This document shows positions 8,672 through 24,294 of a DNA stretch of 57,874 nucleotides, one piece after another. Each line of letters begins with the position of its first letter. Position 1 is the stretch's first letter. The stretch covers positions 1 to 57,874 of the forward strand of contig NZ_JZEX01000056.1 of assembly GCF_000969415.1 (NCBI RefSeq), given 5' to 3'. A program made the translations under genes and the position numbers. This stretch comes from Devosia geojensis (GTDB lineage Bacteria; Pseudomonadota; Alphaproteobacteria; Rhizobiales; Devosiaceae). The notes under the pieces are model-generated. The model saw nothing but the letters and a program-made list of their open reading frames with translations, was not told the DNA's origin and searched no databases.

Positions 8672-10002
8672 CGGCGCTTGCCCCCAAGTCTCGATTTCTT
8701 GACCAGCCCCTCATATTGCTGGGCGATGAGATGGCTCTGGATCTGGCTGACCGTATCCAGCGTCACCGTCACCATGATCAGCAGCGACGTGCCGCCGATA
8801 AACTGGCTGACCGTCAGCTGGCTGACCAGCACTTCCGGAATGAGCGCCACGACCGTCAGATACGCCGCGCCGACGACGGTGATGCGGGTGAGCACATAGT
8901 CGATGTGCGCGGCCGTGCGCTCGCCCGGGCGGATGCCGGGAATGAAGCCGCCGGAGCGCTTGAGGTTGTCCGCCGTCTCCGTCGGATTGAAGACGATCGC
9001 CGTGTAGAAGAAGGCGAAGAAGATGATGAAGAAGGCAAAGAGCGCCAGGTAAAGCGGCTGCCCGCGCCCCAGGAGCGCCGTGACCGTCGTCAGCCAGCCC
9101 GGCGCGTTGCCCTGCGCGGCGAACGAGGCGATCGTCGCCGGCAGCAGCAGCAGCGAGGAGCCGAATATCACCGGGATGACGCCCGAGGTGTTGAGCTTCA
9201 AGGGCAGGTGCGAGGTATCGCCCTGGAACATCTTGTTGCCGACCTGTCGCTTCGGATACTGGATCAGAAGCCGTCGCTGCGCCCGCTCGAAGAAGACGAT
9301 GACCGCGATGACGACGATCGCCAGCACCAGGAGCCCGATGCCCGCCCAGGCCGGCAGCGCGCCGGTACGGCTCAATTCGAGGGTCTGGGCGATGGTGCCC
9401 GGCAGGTTGGCGACTATGCCGGCAAAGATGATGAGCGAGATGCCGTTGCCGACGCCGCGCGCGGTAATCTGTTCGCCCAGCCACATCAGGAACATGGTGC
9501 CGCCGACGAGCGTGATGACCGTCGACAGGCGGAAGAACCAGCCCGGATTGAGCACGACCCCCTGGCTGCCCTCGAGGCCTATGGCGATGCCGTAAGCCTG
9601 CACGGCGCAGAAGACGACCGCGAGATAGCGCGTGTACTGGTTGAGCTTGCGCCGCCCCTGCTCGCCTTCCTTCTTCAGGGCTTCGAGGCGCGGCGAGGCC
9701 GTGGCGATCACCTGGATGACGATCGAGGCGGTGATGTAGGGAATGAGGTTGAGGGCGAAGATGGCCATGCGTTCGACGGCGCCGCCGGCGAACATGTTGA
9801 ACATGCCGATGATGCCCTGCTGGCTCTGCTCGAACGTGGCGCGGAACGCGTCAGGATCGATGCCCGGCACGGGGATGAAGGTGCCCAGGCGATAAACGAG
9901 CAGCGCGCCCAGCGTGAACCAGATGCGCTGCTGAAGGGCCTTGGCCTTCGAGAAGGTGGAAAAGCTGAGATTTCTGGCCAACTGCTCGGCTGCGGACGCC
10001 AT
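8668..10002 (-). CDS. secY: Preprotein translocase channel subunit SecY
   Basis: The 444-residue protein has ten predicted TM segments and SecY signatures such as [12 protein letters not shown] near the N-terminus, [21 protein letters not shown], the QYEGLVKKS tail and the TSGVIPVIF region. It forms the SecYEG channel; secE is also in this window at 39.6 kb. The ATG at 10002 follows AGGGAG by six bases; the codon just upstream is TTG. Confidence 0.98.
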   Translation of the reverse strand: MASAAEQLARNLSFSTFSKAKALQQRIWFTLGALLVYRLGTFIPVPGIDPDAFRATFEQSQQGIIGMFNMFAGGAVERMAIFALNLIPYITASIVIQVIATASPRLEALKKEGEQGRRKLNQYTRYLAVVFCAVQAYGIAIGLEGSQGVVLNPGWFFRLSTVITLVGGTMFLMWLGEQITARGVGNGISLIIFAGIVANLPGTIAQTLELSRTGALPAWAGIGLLVLAIVVIAVIVFFERAQRRLLIQYPKRQVGNKMFQGDTSHLPLKLNTSGVIPVIFGSSLLLLPATIASFAAQGNAPGWLTTVTALLGRGQPLYLALFAFFIIFFAFFYTAIVFNPTETADNLKRSGGFIPGIRPGERTAAHIDYVLTRITVVGAAYLTVVALIPEVLVSQLTVSQFIGGTSLLIMVTVTLDTVSQIQSHLIAQQYEGLVKKSRLGGKRR

Positions 10003-10135
10003 CAATCGCTCCCTTGGCTCGGCAAGCCCTGCCCTAGCGGGCGGGCGCCGTTCTGTTGCTCACCGCATCGCAACGCGCAAGACAAATCGCTTGCCTTGCG
10101 CGCGGATGCTCCACAGGCCAGGCGCGGGGCCGAGA

Positions 10136-10627
10136 TTACTCGGCCTTAGCGTCTTCTGCCGTCGACTTGGGCATATCGACCTTGCCGCCTGCCGCTTCAA
10201 TAGCAGCAAGGGCGCCCTTGGTCGCATGGTCGACCTTGAACGTGACTTTCTTGGCGGAAAAGCCTTGCGAACCGATGAGGCGCACGCCGTCCTTGACGCG
10301 GCGGATGACGCCGGCGGCGACGAGCGCCTGCGCATCGATCACCTTCTTGGCGTCGAGCTTGCCGCTGTCGATATAGGCCTGGATGCGGTCGATGCGGATG
10401 GCGTTCCACTTGCCCGGATTCAACGGATTGAAGCCGCGCTTGGGCATGCGCATGTGAAGGGGCATCTGGCCGCCTTCGAAGCCGTTGATGGCGACACCCG
10501 AGCGAGCGGTCTGGCCCTTGCCGCCGCGCCCGCCGGTCTTGCCCTTGCCCGAACCGATGCCGCGTCCGATACGAATGCGGGTCTTGTTCGCGCCGGGATT
10601 GTCGCGCAGTTCATTCAAACGGGTCAT
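10136..10627 (-). CDS. rplO: 50S ribosomal protein L15
   Basis: The 163-residue L15 has the glycine-rich N-terminal tail ([18 protein letters not shown]) that threads into 23S rRNA and the [18 protein letters not shown] block. It lies between rpmD and secY; the 133-base spacer to secY shows no clear gene. Confidence 0.98.
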   Translation of the reverse strand: MTRLNELRDNPGANKTRIRIGRGIGSGKGKTGGRGGKGQTARSGVAINGFEGGQMPLHMRMPKRGFNPLNPGKWNAIRIDRIQAYIDSGKLDAKKVIDAQALVAAGVIRRVKDGVRLIGSQGFSAKKVTFKVDHATKGALAAIEAAGGKVDMPKSTAEDAKAE

Positions 10628-10642
10628 TGTCCTGCCCTTGTC

Positions 10643-10834
10643 TTACTGCTCGCCGACGATGCGGACGAGGTGCGGGATCTTGTTGACCATGCCGCGGACG
10701 TCCGGGGTGTCAACCAGCTCACGCTTCTTGTTCATCTTGTTGAGCCCGAGACCGATGAGGGTCGCGCGCTGGCTCTTGTCGCGGCGGATCGGGGAGCCGA
10801 TCTGCTCGACGATGATGGTCTTTTTAGCAGCCAT
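10643..10834 (-). CDS. rpmD: 50S ribosomal protein L30
   Basis: The 63-residue protein has the L30 pattern [31 protein letters not shown] and [16 protein letters not shown]. It lies between rpsE and rplO in normal spc-operon order. Confidence 0.98.
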   Translation of the reverse strand: MAAKKTIIVEQIGSPIRRDKSQRATLIGLGLNKMNKKRELVDTPDVRGMVNKIPHLVRIVGEQ

Positions 10835-10861
10835 TGTCTTTCTCCGTCACGCGCGGGAGGC

Positions 10862-11398
10862 TCAGGCCTCGGCCGCCGCGGTCTCGCCACGGCGAGCCTG
10901 CAGCTCCGAAACCTTGAGGCCACGGCGGGCGGCGACCGAACGCGGGCTGTCGACGCGCTTCAGCGCATCGAAGGTCGCGCGCACCATGTTGTAGGGATTG
11001 GCCGTGCCCTGGGACTTGGCCACGATGTCGTTGATCCCGAGCGTCTCGAACACGGCGCGCATCGGACCGCCGGCGATGATGCCGGTGCCCGGGACGGCGG
11101 CGCGCAGGATGACCTTGCCCGCGCCGTGACGGCCCGTCACGTCGTGGTGGAGGGTACGCGCATCGCGCAGCGGCACGCGGATCATCTGCCGCTTGGCCTG
11201 CTCGGTCGCCTTGCGGATGGCCTCGGGCACCTCGCGGGCCTTGCCGTGGCCGAAGCCGACGCGGCCCTTCTGGTCGCCCACGACGACGAGCGCCGCGAAA
11301 CCGAAGCGACGGCCGCCCTTGACGACCTTGGCCACGCGGTTGATATGGACCAGGCGGTCGACGAATTCGCTTTCGCGCTCTTGAACGTCTCTGCTCAT
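10862..11398 (-). CDS. rpsE: 30S ribosomal protein S5
   Basis: The 178-residue S5 shows [19 protein letters not shown] (N-terminal double-stranded RNA-binding part) and the C-terminal [18 protein letters not shown]. Spectinomycin-resistance changes in other bacteria map to the KVVKGGRR loop, which here looks wild type. The Ala/Glu-rich tail is lineage specific. Confidence 0.98.
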   Translation of the reverse strand: MSRDVQERESEFVDRLVHINRVAKVVKGGRRFGFAALVVVGDQKGRVGFGHGKAREVPEAIRKATEQAKRQMIRVPLRDARTLHHDVTGRHGAGKVILRAAVPGTGIIAGGPMRAVFETLGINDIVAKSQGTANPYNMVRATFDALKRVDSPRSVAARRGLKVSELQARRGETAAAEA

Positions 11399-11422
11399 AG
11401 TAATTCTTTCCTCAGCCGCGGG

Positions 11423-11785
11423 TTAGAACTGCAGGCCGCCCTCACGGGCAGCGTCTGCAAGGGCCTTCACACGGCCATGATAGATGTAGGCGCCACGATC
11501 GAACACGACCTCGCCGACGCCGGCCTTCGTGCCGCGCTCGGCGATCAGCTTGCCGATCGCAGCAGCGGCCTCGGTGGTGCCGCCGTTCTTGACGGAGGCG
11601 CGCACGTCCTTGTCGAGGGTCGACGCGGCAGCCAGAGTGCGGCCGGACGCATCGTCGATGATCTGGGCGTAGATGTTCTTGTCCGAACGATGGACCGAAA
11701 GACGCGGACGCCCGTAAGCGCGAGCCTTGAGCGCCTTGCGAACGCGGGCCTTGCGGCGGGCCGCTCCCTTTGCACTGATAGCCAT
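11423..11785 (-). CDS. rplR: 50S ribosomal protein L18
   Basis: The 120-residue L18 binds 5S rRNA. The family blocks [20 protein letters not shown] and [26 protein letters not shown] are present. It is 12 bases downstream of rplF. Confidence 0.98.
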   Translation of the reverse strand: MAISAKGAARRKARVRKALKARAYGRPRLSVHRSDKNIYAQIIDDASGRTLAAASTLDKDVRASVKNGGTTEAAAAIGKLIAERGTKAGVGEVVFDRGAYIYHGRVKALADAAREGGLQF

Positions 11786-11797
11786 ACTCGGCGCTCC

Positions 11798-12331
11798 TTA
11801 CTTCTTCTTGCCTTCTTTGCGGAAGACCTGCTCGTCCGCATACCGCACGCCCTTGCCCTTGTAAGGCTCGGGAGCGCGCCACTCGCGGATGTTGGCCGCG
11901 ACCTGGCCGACCTGCTGCTTGTCGATGCCCGAAACCACGATCTCGGTCGGGGTCGGCACGGCGAGCGTGATACCCGTGGGCGCTTCGTAGACGACGTCAT
12001 GGCTGAAGCCGAGCGAGAGCTTGATGTCCTTACCCTGCATGGCGGCGCGGTAGCCGACGCCCTGGATGGCGAGACGCTTCTCGAAGCCCGTGCTGACGCC
12101 GGTGACCATGTTCTGAATCAGAGCACGGGTGGTGCCCCAGGCGGCGCGGGCCTCGCGCGTGTCGTTGGCCGGCGTGACGAAAACGCCCTCGCCGTTCTGC
12201 TCGACAACAACGTTATCCATCAGGTCGAGCGCGAGCTCGCCCTTTGGGCCCTTGGCCGAAACGGTCCGTCCATTGACGGAGACCGTGACGCCGTTCACCG
12301 GGGCAACCGGCTTCTTGCCAGTACGTGACAT
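11798..12331 (-). CDS. rplF: 50S ribosomal protein L6
   Basis: The 177-residue L6 starts [17 protein letters not shown] and carries the C-terminal signature [14 protein letters not shown]. It sits near the factor-binding stalk base. Order and spacing (50 bases after rpsH) are as expected. Confidence 0.98.
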   Translation of the reverse strand: MSRTGKKPVAPVNGVTVSVNGRTVSAKGPKGELALDLMDNVVVEQNGEGVFVTPANDTREARAAWGTTRALIQNMVTGVSTGFEKRLAIQGVGYRAAMQGKDIKLSLGFSHDVVYEAPTGITLAVPTPTEIVVSGIDKQQVGQVAANIREWRAPEPYKGKGVRYADEQVFRKEGKKK

Positions 12332-12381
12332 TCTATCTTGTCCTTCGAGTAATCGTCACACCGCGTGCAGGCGCATGCGCC

Positions 12382-12780
12382 TTAGAACACGCGGCAGAGT
12401 ACCTCACCACCAACATTGGCGGCCTTCGCCTCGTGGTCGGCCATCACGCCCTTGGGGGTCGAGAGGATCGACACGCCGAGGCCGTTGGCCACCGACGGAA
12501 TATTCTTGACCGACGCGTAGACGCGGCGGCCCGGGCGCGAAACGCGCTCGATCTCGCGGATCACCGGAACGTTCTCGGAGTACTTGAGCTCGATCTCGTA
12601 CTCGGAAGCGCCGTTCTCGAACTTCACCTCGCTGTAGCCGCGGATGAAGCCCTCGGTCTGCAGCACGTCGAGGACGCGCCCGCGCAGCCCCGAGGCCGGG
12701 GTCGTCACGGTGTTCTTGTGGCGCATCTGCGCATTGCGGATGCGGGTGAGCATATCGCCGATAGGATCTGAAAAGCTCAT
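12382..12780 (-). CDS. rpsH: 30S ribosomal protein S8
   Basis: The 132-residue S8 begins [18 protein letters not shown] and has the C-terminal [19 protein letters not shown] signature. In enterobacteria S8 represses the spc operon by binding rplE mRNA; no such site was identified here. Confidence 0.98.
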   Translation of the reverse strand: MSFSDPIGDMLTRIRNAQMRHKNTVTTPASGLRGRVLDVLQTEGFIRGYSEVKFENGASEYEIELKYSENVPVIREIERVSRPGRRVYASVKNIPSVANGLGVSILSTPKGVMADHEAKAANVGGEVLCRVF

Positions 12781-12793
12781 CTGTCTCGTCTCC

Positions 12794-13099
12794 TTACCAG
12801 CTCGACTTCACCAGGCCCGGGATCATGCCCAGGTTGCCCAGCTCGCGCAGCGCGATACGGCTCATCTTGAGCTTGCGGTAGTACCCGCGCGGGCGCCCGG
12901 ACACCTCGCAGCGGTTGCGCACGCGCACCGGCGAGGAGTTGCGCGGAAGCTCGGCGAGCTTGAGCTGCGCGGCGAAGCGCTGCTCCATGGGGACCGACTG
13001 GTCCTTGGTGATGGCCTTGAGCGCGGCCCGCTTGGCGGCGGTGCGCTTGGCGGCCTCGGCGCGCTTCTTGTTCTTGATGATGGAGCTGGTCTTTGCCAT
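12794..13099 (-). CDS. rpsN: 30S ribosomal protein S14 (zinc-free long form)
   Basis: The 101-residue S14 is the long form without the CxxC zinc ribbon: the usual first pair is replaced in [21 protein letters not shown], which retains one Cys. It lies between rplE and rpsH in the spc operon. Confidence 0.98.
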   Translation of the reverse strand: MAKTSSIIKNKKRAEAAKRTAAKRAALKAITKDQSVPMEQRFAAQLKLAELPRNSSPVRVRNRCEVSGRPRGYYRKLKMSRIALRELGNLGMIPGLVKSSW

Positions 13100-13128
13100 G
13101 TCCTAATCCTTGTCCCTTCCCTCGAGCC

Positions 13129-13686
13129 TTACTGGCGGAACGGGAAGTTGAATGCCCGCAGCAGCGCGCGCGCTTCATCGTCGGTCTTCGCGGTCGTCGC
13201 GATGACAATGTCCATGCCCCAGATCTGGTCGACCTGGTCGTAGTTGATCTCGGGGAACACGATGTGTTCCTTAATGCCCATGGCGTAGTTGCCGCGACCA
13301 TCGAACGAGTTCGGGTTGAGGCCGCGGAAGTCGCGAACGCGCGGCAGCGCGATGTTCACCAGGCGGTCGAGGAACTCGTACATGCGCTGCTTGCGCAGCG
13401 TCACCTTGACGCCGAGCGGCATGTTCTCGCGCACCTTGAAGCCCGCGATCGACTTGCGCGCATGGGTGATCACCGGCTTCTGGCCGGCGATGCGCTCGAG
13501 GTCGGCAGCGGCGGAACGCACCTTCTTGCTGTCGTTGACAGCCTCGCCCACGCCCATGTTGAGAACGATCTTCTCGAGCTTGGGGAGCTCCATGACGTTC
13601 TTGTAGCCGAACTGCTCGCGCAGTGCGCCCTTGATCTTCTCGTCATACTCGGTGCGAAGCCGAGGAACGTAAACGGTCTCAGCCAT
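13129..13686 (-). CDS. rplE: 50S ribosomal protein L5
   Basis: The 185-residue L5 binds 5S rRNA and contacts P-site tRNA. Seen are [37 protein letters not shown] and [11 protein letters not shown]. Its first eight bases overlap the end of rplX. Confidence 0.98.
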   Translation of the reverse strand: MAETVYVPRLRTEYDEKIKGALREQFGYKNVMELPKLEKIVLNMGVGEAVNDSKKVRSAAADLERIAGQKPVITHARKSIAGFKVRENMPLGVKVTLRKQRMYEFLDRLVNIALPRVRDFRGLNPNSFDGRGNYAMGIKEHIVFPEINYDQVDQIWGMDIVIATTAKTDDEARALLRAFNFPFRQ

Positions 13687-13990
13687 CGATCACATCTCCG
13701 GTGGTCTTGGCGACGCGCGACTTCACGCCGTCTTTGATCTGGAAACCGACGCGGGTCGGCTTGCCGTCCTTGTCGGCGACGGCGAGGTTCGACAGATGGA
13801 TCGGCGCTTCCTTGGTGAAGATGCCGGCATCGTTCGACGCGGTCTGCTTGGTGTGACGGCGCACGAGGTTGATCCCCTGCACCACGGCCCGGGTTTCGGA
13901 CGGAATGACCGAGAGGACCTGGCCAGTCTTGCCCTTGTCCTTGCCGGCCAGGACGACGACCTTGTCGCCTTTCTTGATCTTGGCAGCCAT
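13679..13990 (-). CDS. rplX: 50S ribosomal protein L24
   Basis: The 103-residue L24 starts at the ATG at 13990, which shares one base with the rplN stop codon (TAATG). It has the KOW motif [20 protein letters not shown] at the N-terminus and NLVRRHTKQ. The longer open frame upstream is antisense-like read-through of rplN in another frame and is not coding. Confidence 0.97.
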   Translation of the reverse strand: MAAKIKKGDKVVVLAGKDKGKTGQVLSVIPSETRAVVQGINLVRRHTKQTASNDAGIFTKEAPIHLSNLAVADKDGKPTRVGFQIKDGVKSRVAKTTGDVIDG

Positions 13991-14358
13991 TACAGCACCT
14001 CTGGTGCGAGCGAGATGATCTTCATGTGGTTCTTGGCGCGCAGCTCGCGCGGAACCGGTCCGAAGATACGGGTGCCGACCGGTTCCTTCTGATTGTTGAT
14101 CAGAACCGCGGCGTTCTTGTCGAAACGGATGACGGTGCCGTCGGGACGGCGGATGTCGGAAGCCGTGCGAACCACGACCGCCTTCATTACCTGGCCCTTC
14201 TTGACGCGGCCGCGCGGAATGGCGTCCTTGACCGAAACGACGATGATGTCGCCGACCGAGGCGTATTTGCGATGCGAGCCGCCCAGCACCTTGATGCACA
14301 TGACGCGACGAGCGCCGGAGTTGTCCGCGACGTCGAGATTGGATTGCATCTGGATCAT
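13990..14358 (-). CDS. rplN: 50S ribosomal protein L14
   Basis: The 122-residue L14 begins [19 protein letters not shown] and ends [22 protein letters not shown], standard for the family. It contacts 16S rRNA across the subunit interface. One-base stop/start overlap with rplX suggests translational coupling. Confidence 0.98.
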   Translation of the reverse strand: MIQMQSNLDVADNSGARRVMCIKVLGGSHRKYASVGDIIVVSVKDAIPRGRVKKGQVMKAVVVRTASDIRRPDGTVIRFDKNAAVLINNQKEPVGTRIFGPVPRELRAKNHMKIISLAPEVL

Positions 14359-14432
14359 GACTGGATGCCTTCTAAATTACACCGGCTTGTCGCCGGTAAC
14401 CGGCTCGCCGACCTGAATTCCTGGTTGTTCAA

Positions 14433-14666
14433 CTACGCCTGAGGAACGAGCGTCCAGCGCTTGTTCTTCGAGATGGGCGCACACTCCTCGATCCACACGA
14501 CATCGCCGACCTTCGCCACATTCGCTTCGTCATGGGCGTGGTACTTCTTGGACCGGCGAACGGTCTTCTTGAGCAGCGGATGGGTGAAGCGCCGCTCGAC
14601 GCGCACCACGATGGTCTTCTCGTTCGCGTCGGAGACGACCGTACCCTGCAAAACTCGCTTCGGCAT
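14433..14666 (-). CDS. rpsQ: 30S ribosomal protein S17
   Basis: The 77-residue S17 shows [22 protein letters not shown] and the [18 protein letters not shown] block. It is preceded by rpmC (12-base gap) and followed by rplN. Confidence 0.98.
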   Translation of the reverse strand: MPKRVLQGTVVSDANEKTIVVRVERRFTHPLLKKTVRRSKKYHAHDEANVAKVGDVVWIEECAPISKNKRWTLVPQA

Positions 14667-14678
14667 TTCGGCCTCTCC

Positions 14679-14873
14679 TTACTTGGCTGCGCTCTTCTGG
14701 CCGAGGATCGTCTTGATCCGCGCGATATCGCGACGGACCTGACGCACACGGGCAGGAGCTTCCAGCTGCTGGGTCGCCTGCTGGAAACGCAGGTTGAACT
14801 GTTCCTTCTTCAGGTTCACGAGCTCGGCTTTCAGCTCGTCTGCGGTCTTTGCCCGCACATCACTGGCTTTCAT
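14679..14873 (-). CDS. rpmC: 50S ribosomal protein L29
   Basis: The 64-residue, two-helix L29 has the family pattern [17 protein letters not shown] and [12 protein letters not shown]. It surrounds the peptide exit tunnel with L23. Confidence 0.98.
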   Translation of the reverse strand: MKASDVRAKTADELKAELVNLKKEQFNLRFQQATQQLEAPARVRQVRRDIARIKTILGQKSAAK

Positions 14874-14883
14874 CGCTCGTGTC

Positions 14884-15297
14884 CTAGTCGTTGATGCGGG
14901 TAACGACCCGCGTGGTGACCGGAAGCTTCATCGCGCCGAGGCGCAGAGCTTCCCTGGCGACGTCCTCGGGGACGCCGTCGACTTCAAACATGATCCGCCC
15001 GGGCTTGACGCGGGCCGCCCAATACTCGACGGAACCCTTGCCCTTACCCATACGGACTTCGGTCGGCTTCTGGGAAACCGGCAGATCGGGGAAAACCCGG
15101 ATCCACACACGGCCCTGGCGCTTCATCTCGCGGGTGATCGCGCGGCGGGCCGCTTCGATCTGACGCGCGGTCACGCGCTCGGGCTCGGTGGCTTTAAGGC
15201 CAAATTGCCCGAAGTTCAAGTCCGTACCGCCCTTGGCCACGCCATGGATGCGGCCCTTGTGGGCCTTGCGGAATTTTGTGCGTTTCGGTTGCAGCAT
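14884..15297 (-). CDS. rplP: 50S ribosomal protein L16
   Basis: The 137-residue L16 begins [20 protein letters not shown] and includes the [18 protein letters not shown] signature and the [19 protein letters not shown] tail. It lies beside the A site. Ten-base gap to rpmC. Confidence 0.98.
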   Translation of the reverse strand: MLQPKRTKFRKAHKGRIHGVAKGGTDLNFGQFGLKATEPERVTARQIEAARRAITREMKRQGRVWIRVFPDLPVSQKPTEVRMGKGKGSVEYWAARVKPGRIMFEVDGVPEDVAREALRLGAMKLPVTTRVVTRIND

Positions 15298-15312
15298 GAT
15301 ACTTAACCTTCC

Positions 15313-16028
<716 letters not shown>

Positions 16029-16029
<1 letters not shown>

Positions 16030-16409
16030 TATGCGGCCTCCTCAACTTCGCGGACGACGATCGTCAGGTGAGCGAACGGCTTCAGGATGCGCGTCGACCG
16101 GCCACGGCCGCGCGCATGGAAGCGCTTCATCACCAGCGAGTTGCCCACATAGGCTTCCTTGACGACGAGCGCGTCAGGATCGAGCCCGTGATTGTTCTCG
16201 GCGTTCGCGATGGCGCTTTCCAGCACCTTCTTGACCTGGCCCGAGATGCGCTTGTGCGAGAACTCGAGCTCGGCCAGCGCCTTCTCGACCCTCTTGCCGC
16301 GAATGAGCTGCGCCACGAGGTTCAGCTTCTGCGGGCTGATGCGGATCATCCGCAGGACCGCTTTGGCCTCGTTGTCGGGTAGCGCGCGCGGAGTCTTCGG
16401 CTTGCCCAT
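16029..16409 (-). CDS. rplV: 50S ribosomal protein L22
   Basis: The 126-residue L22 includes the extended loop reaching the exit tunnel (the region around [20 protein letters not shown]). The beta-hairpin tip looks normal, without the deletions linked to macrolide resistance. One base separates it from rpsS. Confidence 0.98.
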
Positions 16410-16410
16410 T

Positions 16411-16689
16411 TTACTTCCTCTTGGCCTTCTTGTCGGCCGCGTGGCCGTAGTAGGTGCGGGTCGGAGCGAACTCGCCGAACTTGTGGCCGATCATCTCTTC
16501 GGTCACCAGCACCGGAATGTGCTTCTGGCCGTTGTGCACGCCGAACGTGATGCCCACGAACTGCGGCAGGATGGTCGAGCGGCGGCTCCAGATCTTGACG
16601 ACTTCGTTACGACCGCTCTCGCGCGACTTCTCCGCCTTGCGGAGCATGTAGCCGTCAACGAACGGGCCTTTCCAAATCGAACGGGTCAT
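16411..16689 (-). CDS. rpsS: 30S ribosomal protein S19
   Basis: The 92-residue S19 begins [16 protein letters not shown] and has the signature THNGK-like [20 protein letters not shown] block and KLGEFAPTR-like [15 protein letters not shown]. It lies three bases after rplB. Confidence 0.98.
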   Translation of the reverse strand: MTRSIWKGPFVDGYMLRKAEKSRESGRNEVVKIWSRRSTILPQFVGITFGVHNGQKHIPVLVTEEMIGHKFGEFAPTRTYYGHAADKKAKRK

Positions 16690-16692
16690 GGC

Positions 16693-17532
16693 TTAGCGGC
16701 CCTTCTTGACGTGACGCGACCGGACGATGAACTTGTCCGTCGCCTTGTTGGAGCGGGTCTTCTTGCCCTTGGTCGGCTTGCCCCACGGGGTCACCGGATG
16801 GCGGCCGCCCGAGGTGCGGCCTTCACCGCCGCCGTGCGGGTGGTCGACCGGGTTCATGGCGACGCCGCGCGTGACCGGCTTCTTGCCGAGCCAGCGATTG
16901 CGGCCGGCCTTGCCGATGGTGGCGTTCGAGTGGTCCTGGTTCGAGACCGCACCGACCGTGGCGAGGCACGAACCGTGCACGCGCCGCTGCTCGCCCGAGT
17001 TGAGGCGAAGGATCGCCCAGCCCTGGTCACGGCCCACATACTGGGCATAGGCGCCGGCCGAACGCGCGACCTGCCCGCCCTTCTTGGGCTTCAGCTCGAT
17101 GTTGTGCACGATCGTGCCGACCGGCATGCGCTCGAGCGGCATGGTGTTGCCCGGCTTCACGTCGACGGTCGACATCGACGAGATGACCTTGTCGCCGGCA
17201 GCCAGACGCTGCGGAGCGAGGATGTAGGCCTGCTCGCCGTCGGCATAGGTCACCAGCGCGATGAACGCGGTGCGGTTCGGGTCGTACTCGAGACGCTCGA
17301 CCGTCCCCTCGACATCGAACTTGGCGCGCTTGAAGTCGACGAGGCGATAGGCGCGCTTGTGTCCGCCGCCGCGGTGGTAGGCGGTGATGCGGCCGTAGTT
17401 GTTGCGGCCGCCCGACTTGGTCAGGCCTTCGGTCAAGGCCTTGACGGGCTTGCCCTTCCACAGCTCGGACCGGTCGACCGTGATCAGGTGGCGTACACCC
17501 TCGGAGGTCGGATTGTATTGCTTGAGAGCCAT
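16693..17532 (-). CDS. rplB: 50S ribosomal protein L2
   Basis: The 279-residue L2 is required for peptidyl-transferase centre assembly. Seen are the C-terminal signature [16 protein letters not shown] with the functionally key histidine, and the N-terminal [15 protein letters not shown]. Sixteen bases separate it from rplW. Confidence 0.98.
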   Translation of the reverse strand: MALKQYNPTSEGVRHLITVDRSELWKGKPVKALTEGLTKSGGRNNYGRITAYHRGGGHKRAYRLVDFKRAKFDVEGTVERLEYDPNRTAFIALVTYADGEQAYILAPQRLAAGDKVISSMSTVDVKPGNTMPLERMPVGTIVHNIELKPKKGGQVARSAGAYAQYVGRDQGWAILRLNSGEQRRVHGSCLATVGAVSNQDHSNATIGKAGRNRWLGKKPVTRGVAMNPVDHPHGGGEGRTSGGRHPVTPWGKPTKGKKTRSNKATDKFIVRSRHVKKGR

Positions 17533-17548
17533 TGTTCTTCTCTCCCTC

Positions 17549-17842
17549 TTACAAGCCGGTCGAAATGTCGATCGACTGGCCGTCGACGAGGGTGACCACG
17601 GCCTTCTTGACGTCGTTGCGCGTGCCGAGCCGGTTGCGGAACCGCTTGACCTTGCCCTTGCGCACGAAGGTGTTGACCGCCTTGACCTTGACCGAGAACA
17701 GCTGCTCGACGGCAGCCTTGATCTCGGGCTTGGACGCGTCGATCGCGACGTCGAACACGACCTGGTTGAATTCCGAGGCCATCGTCGACTTTTCGGTCAC
17801 GACCGGATTGCGGATGATGTCGTAGGCAGCGAGCTTGTTCAT
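17549..17842 (-). CDS. rplW: 50S ribosomal protein L23
   Basis: The 97-residue L23 docks SRP and trigger factor at the exit tunnel. It has [13 protein letters not shown] near the N-terminus and [16 protein letters not shown]. Its ATG overlaps the rplD stop codon by four bases (ATGA). Confidence 0.98.
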   Translation of the reverse strand: MNKLAAYDIIRNPVVTEKSTMASEFNQVVFDVAIDASKPEIKAAVEQLFSVKVKAVNTFVRKGKVKRFRNRLGTRNDVKKAVVTLVDGQSIDISTGL

Positions 17843-18480
17843 GCCGACACCTTTTCGGTCTTGTTGAAGCGCGCCTCGATGGCTTCGAGGGCCGCCTTGG
17901 TCAGCACCAGCTTCTCGCGGCGCAGGATATCGACCACGTTGAGGCCCTGCACCGGCAGGACGTCGACGTGCGGGATGTTGCGGGCCGCGAGCGCGAAGTT
18001 CTTGTCGAGTTCGGCCCCGTCGATGAAGAGCGCGTTGGTCAGCTCGAGCTTGCCGAACGCGGTGCGCAGCGCCGCGGTCTTGGCGTCCTTCTGCGCGAAA
18101 CTGTCGACGACGACGATCTCGCCGCCCCTGGCCTTGGCCGAGAGGGCATGCTTGAGGGCCAGCGCGCGGACCTTCTTGGGAAGGTCGATGGCGTGGCTGC
18201 GCGGGGTCGGGCCGAAGGCACGGCCGCCGCCGCGGAACTGCGGAGCCTTGCGATCGCCGTGGCGAGCGCCGCCCGAGCCCTTCTGCTTGACGAACTTCTT
18301 GCCGGTGCGCGCGCCTTCCGAACGGTTCTTCACGTCGTGCGTGCCGGCCATGGCCTTGAGCTGCTGGTAGCGGACCATGCGGTGCAGGATGTCCTGGCGG
18401 ACCTCGAGACCGAATACGTCCTCGGCAAGTTCGACCTTGCCGGCAGATTTGCCGTCGAGGGTTGTGACCTGGAGTTCCAT
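17839..18480 (-). CDS. rplD: 50S ribosomal protein L4
   Basis: The 213-residue L4 has the tunnel-lining loop around [20 protein letters not shown] and the [17 protein letters not shown] block. In enterobacteria L4 autoregulates the S10 operon; whether it does here is unknown, and the tuf-rpsJ spacer is only 69 bases. Confidence 0.98.
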   Translation of the reverse strand: MELQVTTLDGKSAGKVELAEDVFGLEVRQDILHRMVRYQQLKAMAGTHDVKNRSEGARTGKKFVKQKGSGGARHGDRKAPQFRGGGRAFGPTPRSHAIDLPKKVRALALKHALSAKARGGEIVVVDSFAQKDAKTAALRTAFGKLELTNALFIDGAELDKNFALAARNIPHVDVLPVQGLNVVDILRREKLVLTKAALEAIEARFNKTEKVSA

Positions 18481-19179
18481 TTACTTACCTTCCCCCGCGG
18501 CTTCTGCGGCGGCCTTGAACGAGCCCGGCAGAGCAACGCCCTGCGGCGGCTTCTTGACCGCGTCGCGGATCTGGATCCAGCCGCCCTTGGCGCCCGGAAC
18601 CGAACCCTGAACCATGATCAGGCCGCGCTCGACGTCGGTCCGGACGACCTTGACATTCTGCGTGGTGATGCGGCGGGCGCCCATGTGGCCCGGCATCTTC
18701 TTGTTCTTGAAGGTCTTGCCCGGATCCTGGCGGCCACCGGTCGAACCGATCGAGCGGTGCGAGACCGACACGCCGTGCGAGGCGCGCAGGCCACCGAAGT
18801 TCCAGCGGCGCATACCGCCCTGGAAGCCCTTGCCGATCGAAGTGCCGGTGACGTCCACCAGCTGGCCCTCGACGAAGTGGTCGGCCTTCAGCGTGGCGCC
18901 CACCTCGATAAGGTTCTCGGGATCGACGCGGAACTCGACGACCTGGCTCTTGGGCTCGACCTTGGCGACGGCGAACTGCCCGCGCTCGGCCTTCGTCTTG
19001 TTCTTGGCCTTGGCCTGGCCGGCGCCGAGCTGCAGCGCCACATAGCCGTCCCTCTCGGCCGTACGCTGGCCCACCACCTGGCAGTCCTGCAGGCCAAGCA
19101 CGGTCACGGGGACGTGCGAGCCGTCCTCCATGAAAATGCGGGTCATGCCCAGCTTCTGTGCGATCAATCCAGAACGCAT
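18481..19179 (-). CDS. rplC: 50S ribosomal protein L3
   Basis: The 232-residue L3 begins [16 protein letters not shown] and has the loop [20 protein letters not shown], which holds the Trp-containing tip near the peptidyl-transferase centre; the glutamine normally methylated by PrmB corresponds to this loop. It abuts rplD with no spacer. Confidence 0.98.
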   Translation of the reverse strand: MRSGLIAQKLGMTRIFMEDGSHVPVTVLGLQDCQVVGQRTAERDGYVALQLGAGQAKAKNKTKAERGQFAVAKVEPKSQVVEFRVDPENLIEVGATLKADHFVEGQLVDVTGTSIGKGFQGGMRRWNFGGLRASHGVSVSHRSIGSTGGRQDPGKTFKNKKMPGHMGARRITTQNVKVVRTDVERGLIMVQGSVPGAKGGWIQIRDAVKKPPQGVALPGSFKAAAEAAGEGK

Positions 19180-19263
19180 CGGTTGCTACCTTCTCTCTTT
19201 GGCGCCGTCCCGGGTCATTCCTTGAAGAGGACCCAAACTGCGGAGGCGCGGAAAACTCGTCAC

Positions 19264-19572
<309 letters not shown>

Positions 19573-19641
19573 CTTTTAATCCTGACATCAATGGAACGCG
19601 GCGCGCGAGACTTGTCGCGCGCCGCGAACGTCATGCAATCC

Positions 19642-20832
<1,191 letters not shown>

Positions 20833-20902
20833 CGCTTTTCTCCGTATGTCGTCAGCGCAGAGGCCGACATTCAGTTAAGTTTTGTTTCTAGGCTTGCGCT
20901 GT

Positions 20903-22993
<2,091 letters not shown>

Positions 22994-23004
22994 TGGGGCT
23001 CCTC

Positions 23005-23478
<474 letters not shown>

Positions 23479-23489
23479 TCAGTATCTCC

Positions 23490-23861
23490 TTACTTCGGAC
23501 GCTTCGCGCCGTATTTGGAGCGGCGCTGCTTGCGGTCCTTGACGCTCTGCGTGTCGAGAACGCCGCGCAGCACGTGATAACGGACGCCGGGAAGATCGCG
23601 CACGCGCCCGCCACGGATCAGCACCACCGAGTGCTCCTGCAGGTTGTGCCCCTCGCCGGGGATGTAGGAGATCACTTCGCGCTGGTTGGTCAGGCGAACC
23701 TTGGCCACCTTGCGCAGAGCCGAGTTCGGCTTCTTGGGCGTGGTGGTGTAGACGCGAGAGCAAACGCCACGCTTTTGCGGGTTCGCCTCCATCGCCGGGA
23801 CCTTGTTCCGCTTCGGCTTCGACGTGCGAGGCTTGCGGATCAGCTGATTAATGGTCGGCAT
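23490..23861 (-). CDS. rpsL: 30S ribosomal protein S12
   Basis: The 123-residue S12 starts [12 protein letters not shown]. The streptomycin-determining blocks are [18 protein letters not shown] (Lys43 equivalent present) and [10 protein letters not shown] with the preceding GGRVRDLPG (Lys88 equivalent reads Arg-Val-Arg). It is the first gene of the str operon. Confidence 0.98.
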   Translation of the reverse strand: MPTINQLIRKPRTSKPKRNKVPAMEANPQKRGVCSRVYTTTPKKPNSALRKVAKVRLTNQREVISYIPGEGHNLQEHSVVLIRGGRVRDLPGVRYHVLRGVLDTQSVKDRKQRRSKYGAKRPK

Positions 23862-24294
23862 TGAGCTCTTTCCATCGTCCAGAATTCATATCGATCGTGA
23901 TCGAAGCAAACCAAAACGGCGCTCGACCCGCTCCGGCAAGGAAACGGCGGCGCCCTAATTGCAGCGGACCATCGCCGACAGCGACAGTCATGCGCACAAG
24001 GATTTGCTTCGTCTATCTACCCGACAGTGTGTTTGACTGTCCCGGATGCCCGCGCAAGGTGGCAGGTACCCAAACGACAATCACGACCGACCGCTAAGGT
24101 AGGCGCTGTTTACTGGCAGGAGTCGGCCCCGTCAAGGATTCTTTCGTAAAAAACTGCATGGCATTCATGCGTTTTGCCACGGGGCGGCGGGGGTTTGCTC
24201 GGCCCGCAGATATGGGGCGTCTGGCGCCGCATGCAAGTTGCGGGTATTGGAAGGCGCGACCGACCGGTCCAAGGTTCGAACCATGGAGGAGAAC
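23862..24294 (-). other. Intergenic region: str-operon promoter and long 5' leader
   Basis: The 433 bases between divergent rpsL and the YbjN-like gene contain no convincing ORF. They hold the candidate str promoter (24107-24135), a leader of about 240 bases to the rpsL ATG, and a small hairpin GACAGT-N7-ACTGTC at 24023-24041. Confidence 0.6.
24107..24135 (-). promoter_or_regulatory. Predicted promoter of the str-S10-spc-alpha cluster
   Basis: TTGACG (24130-24135 complement) and TAAACA (24107-24112 complement) are 17 bases apart. The strong TTGAC box and correct spacing make it the best promoter candidate upstream of rpsL. Confidence 0.55.

Noticed and set aside
8620..12328. Plus-strand open frames of 509 and 795 codons opposite secY-rplO and rpsE-rplF
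   Set aside because: Same antisense effect of GC-rich codon usage; no recognisable domains.
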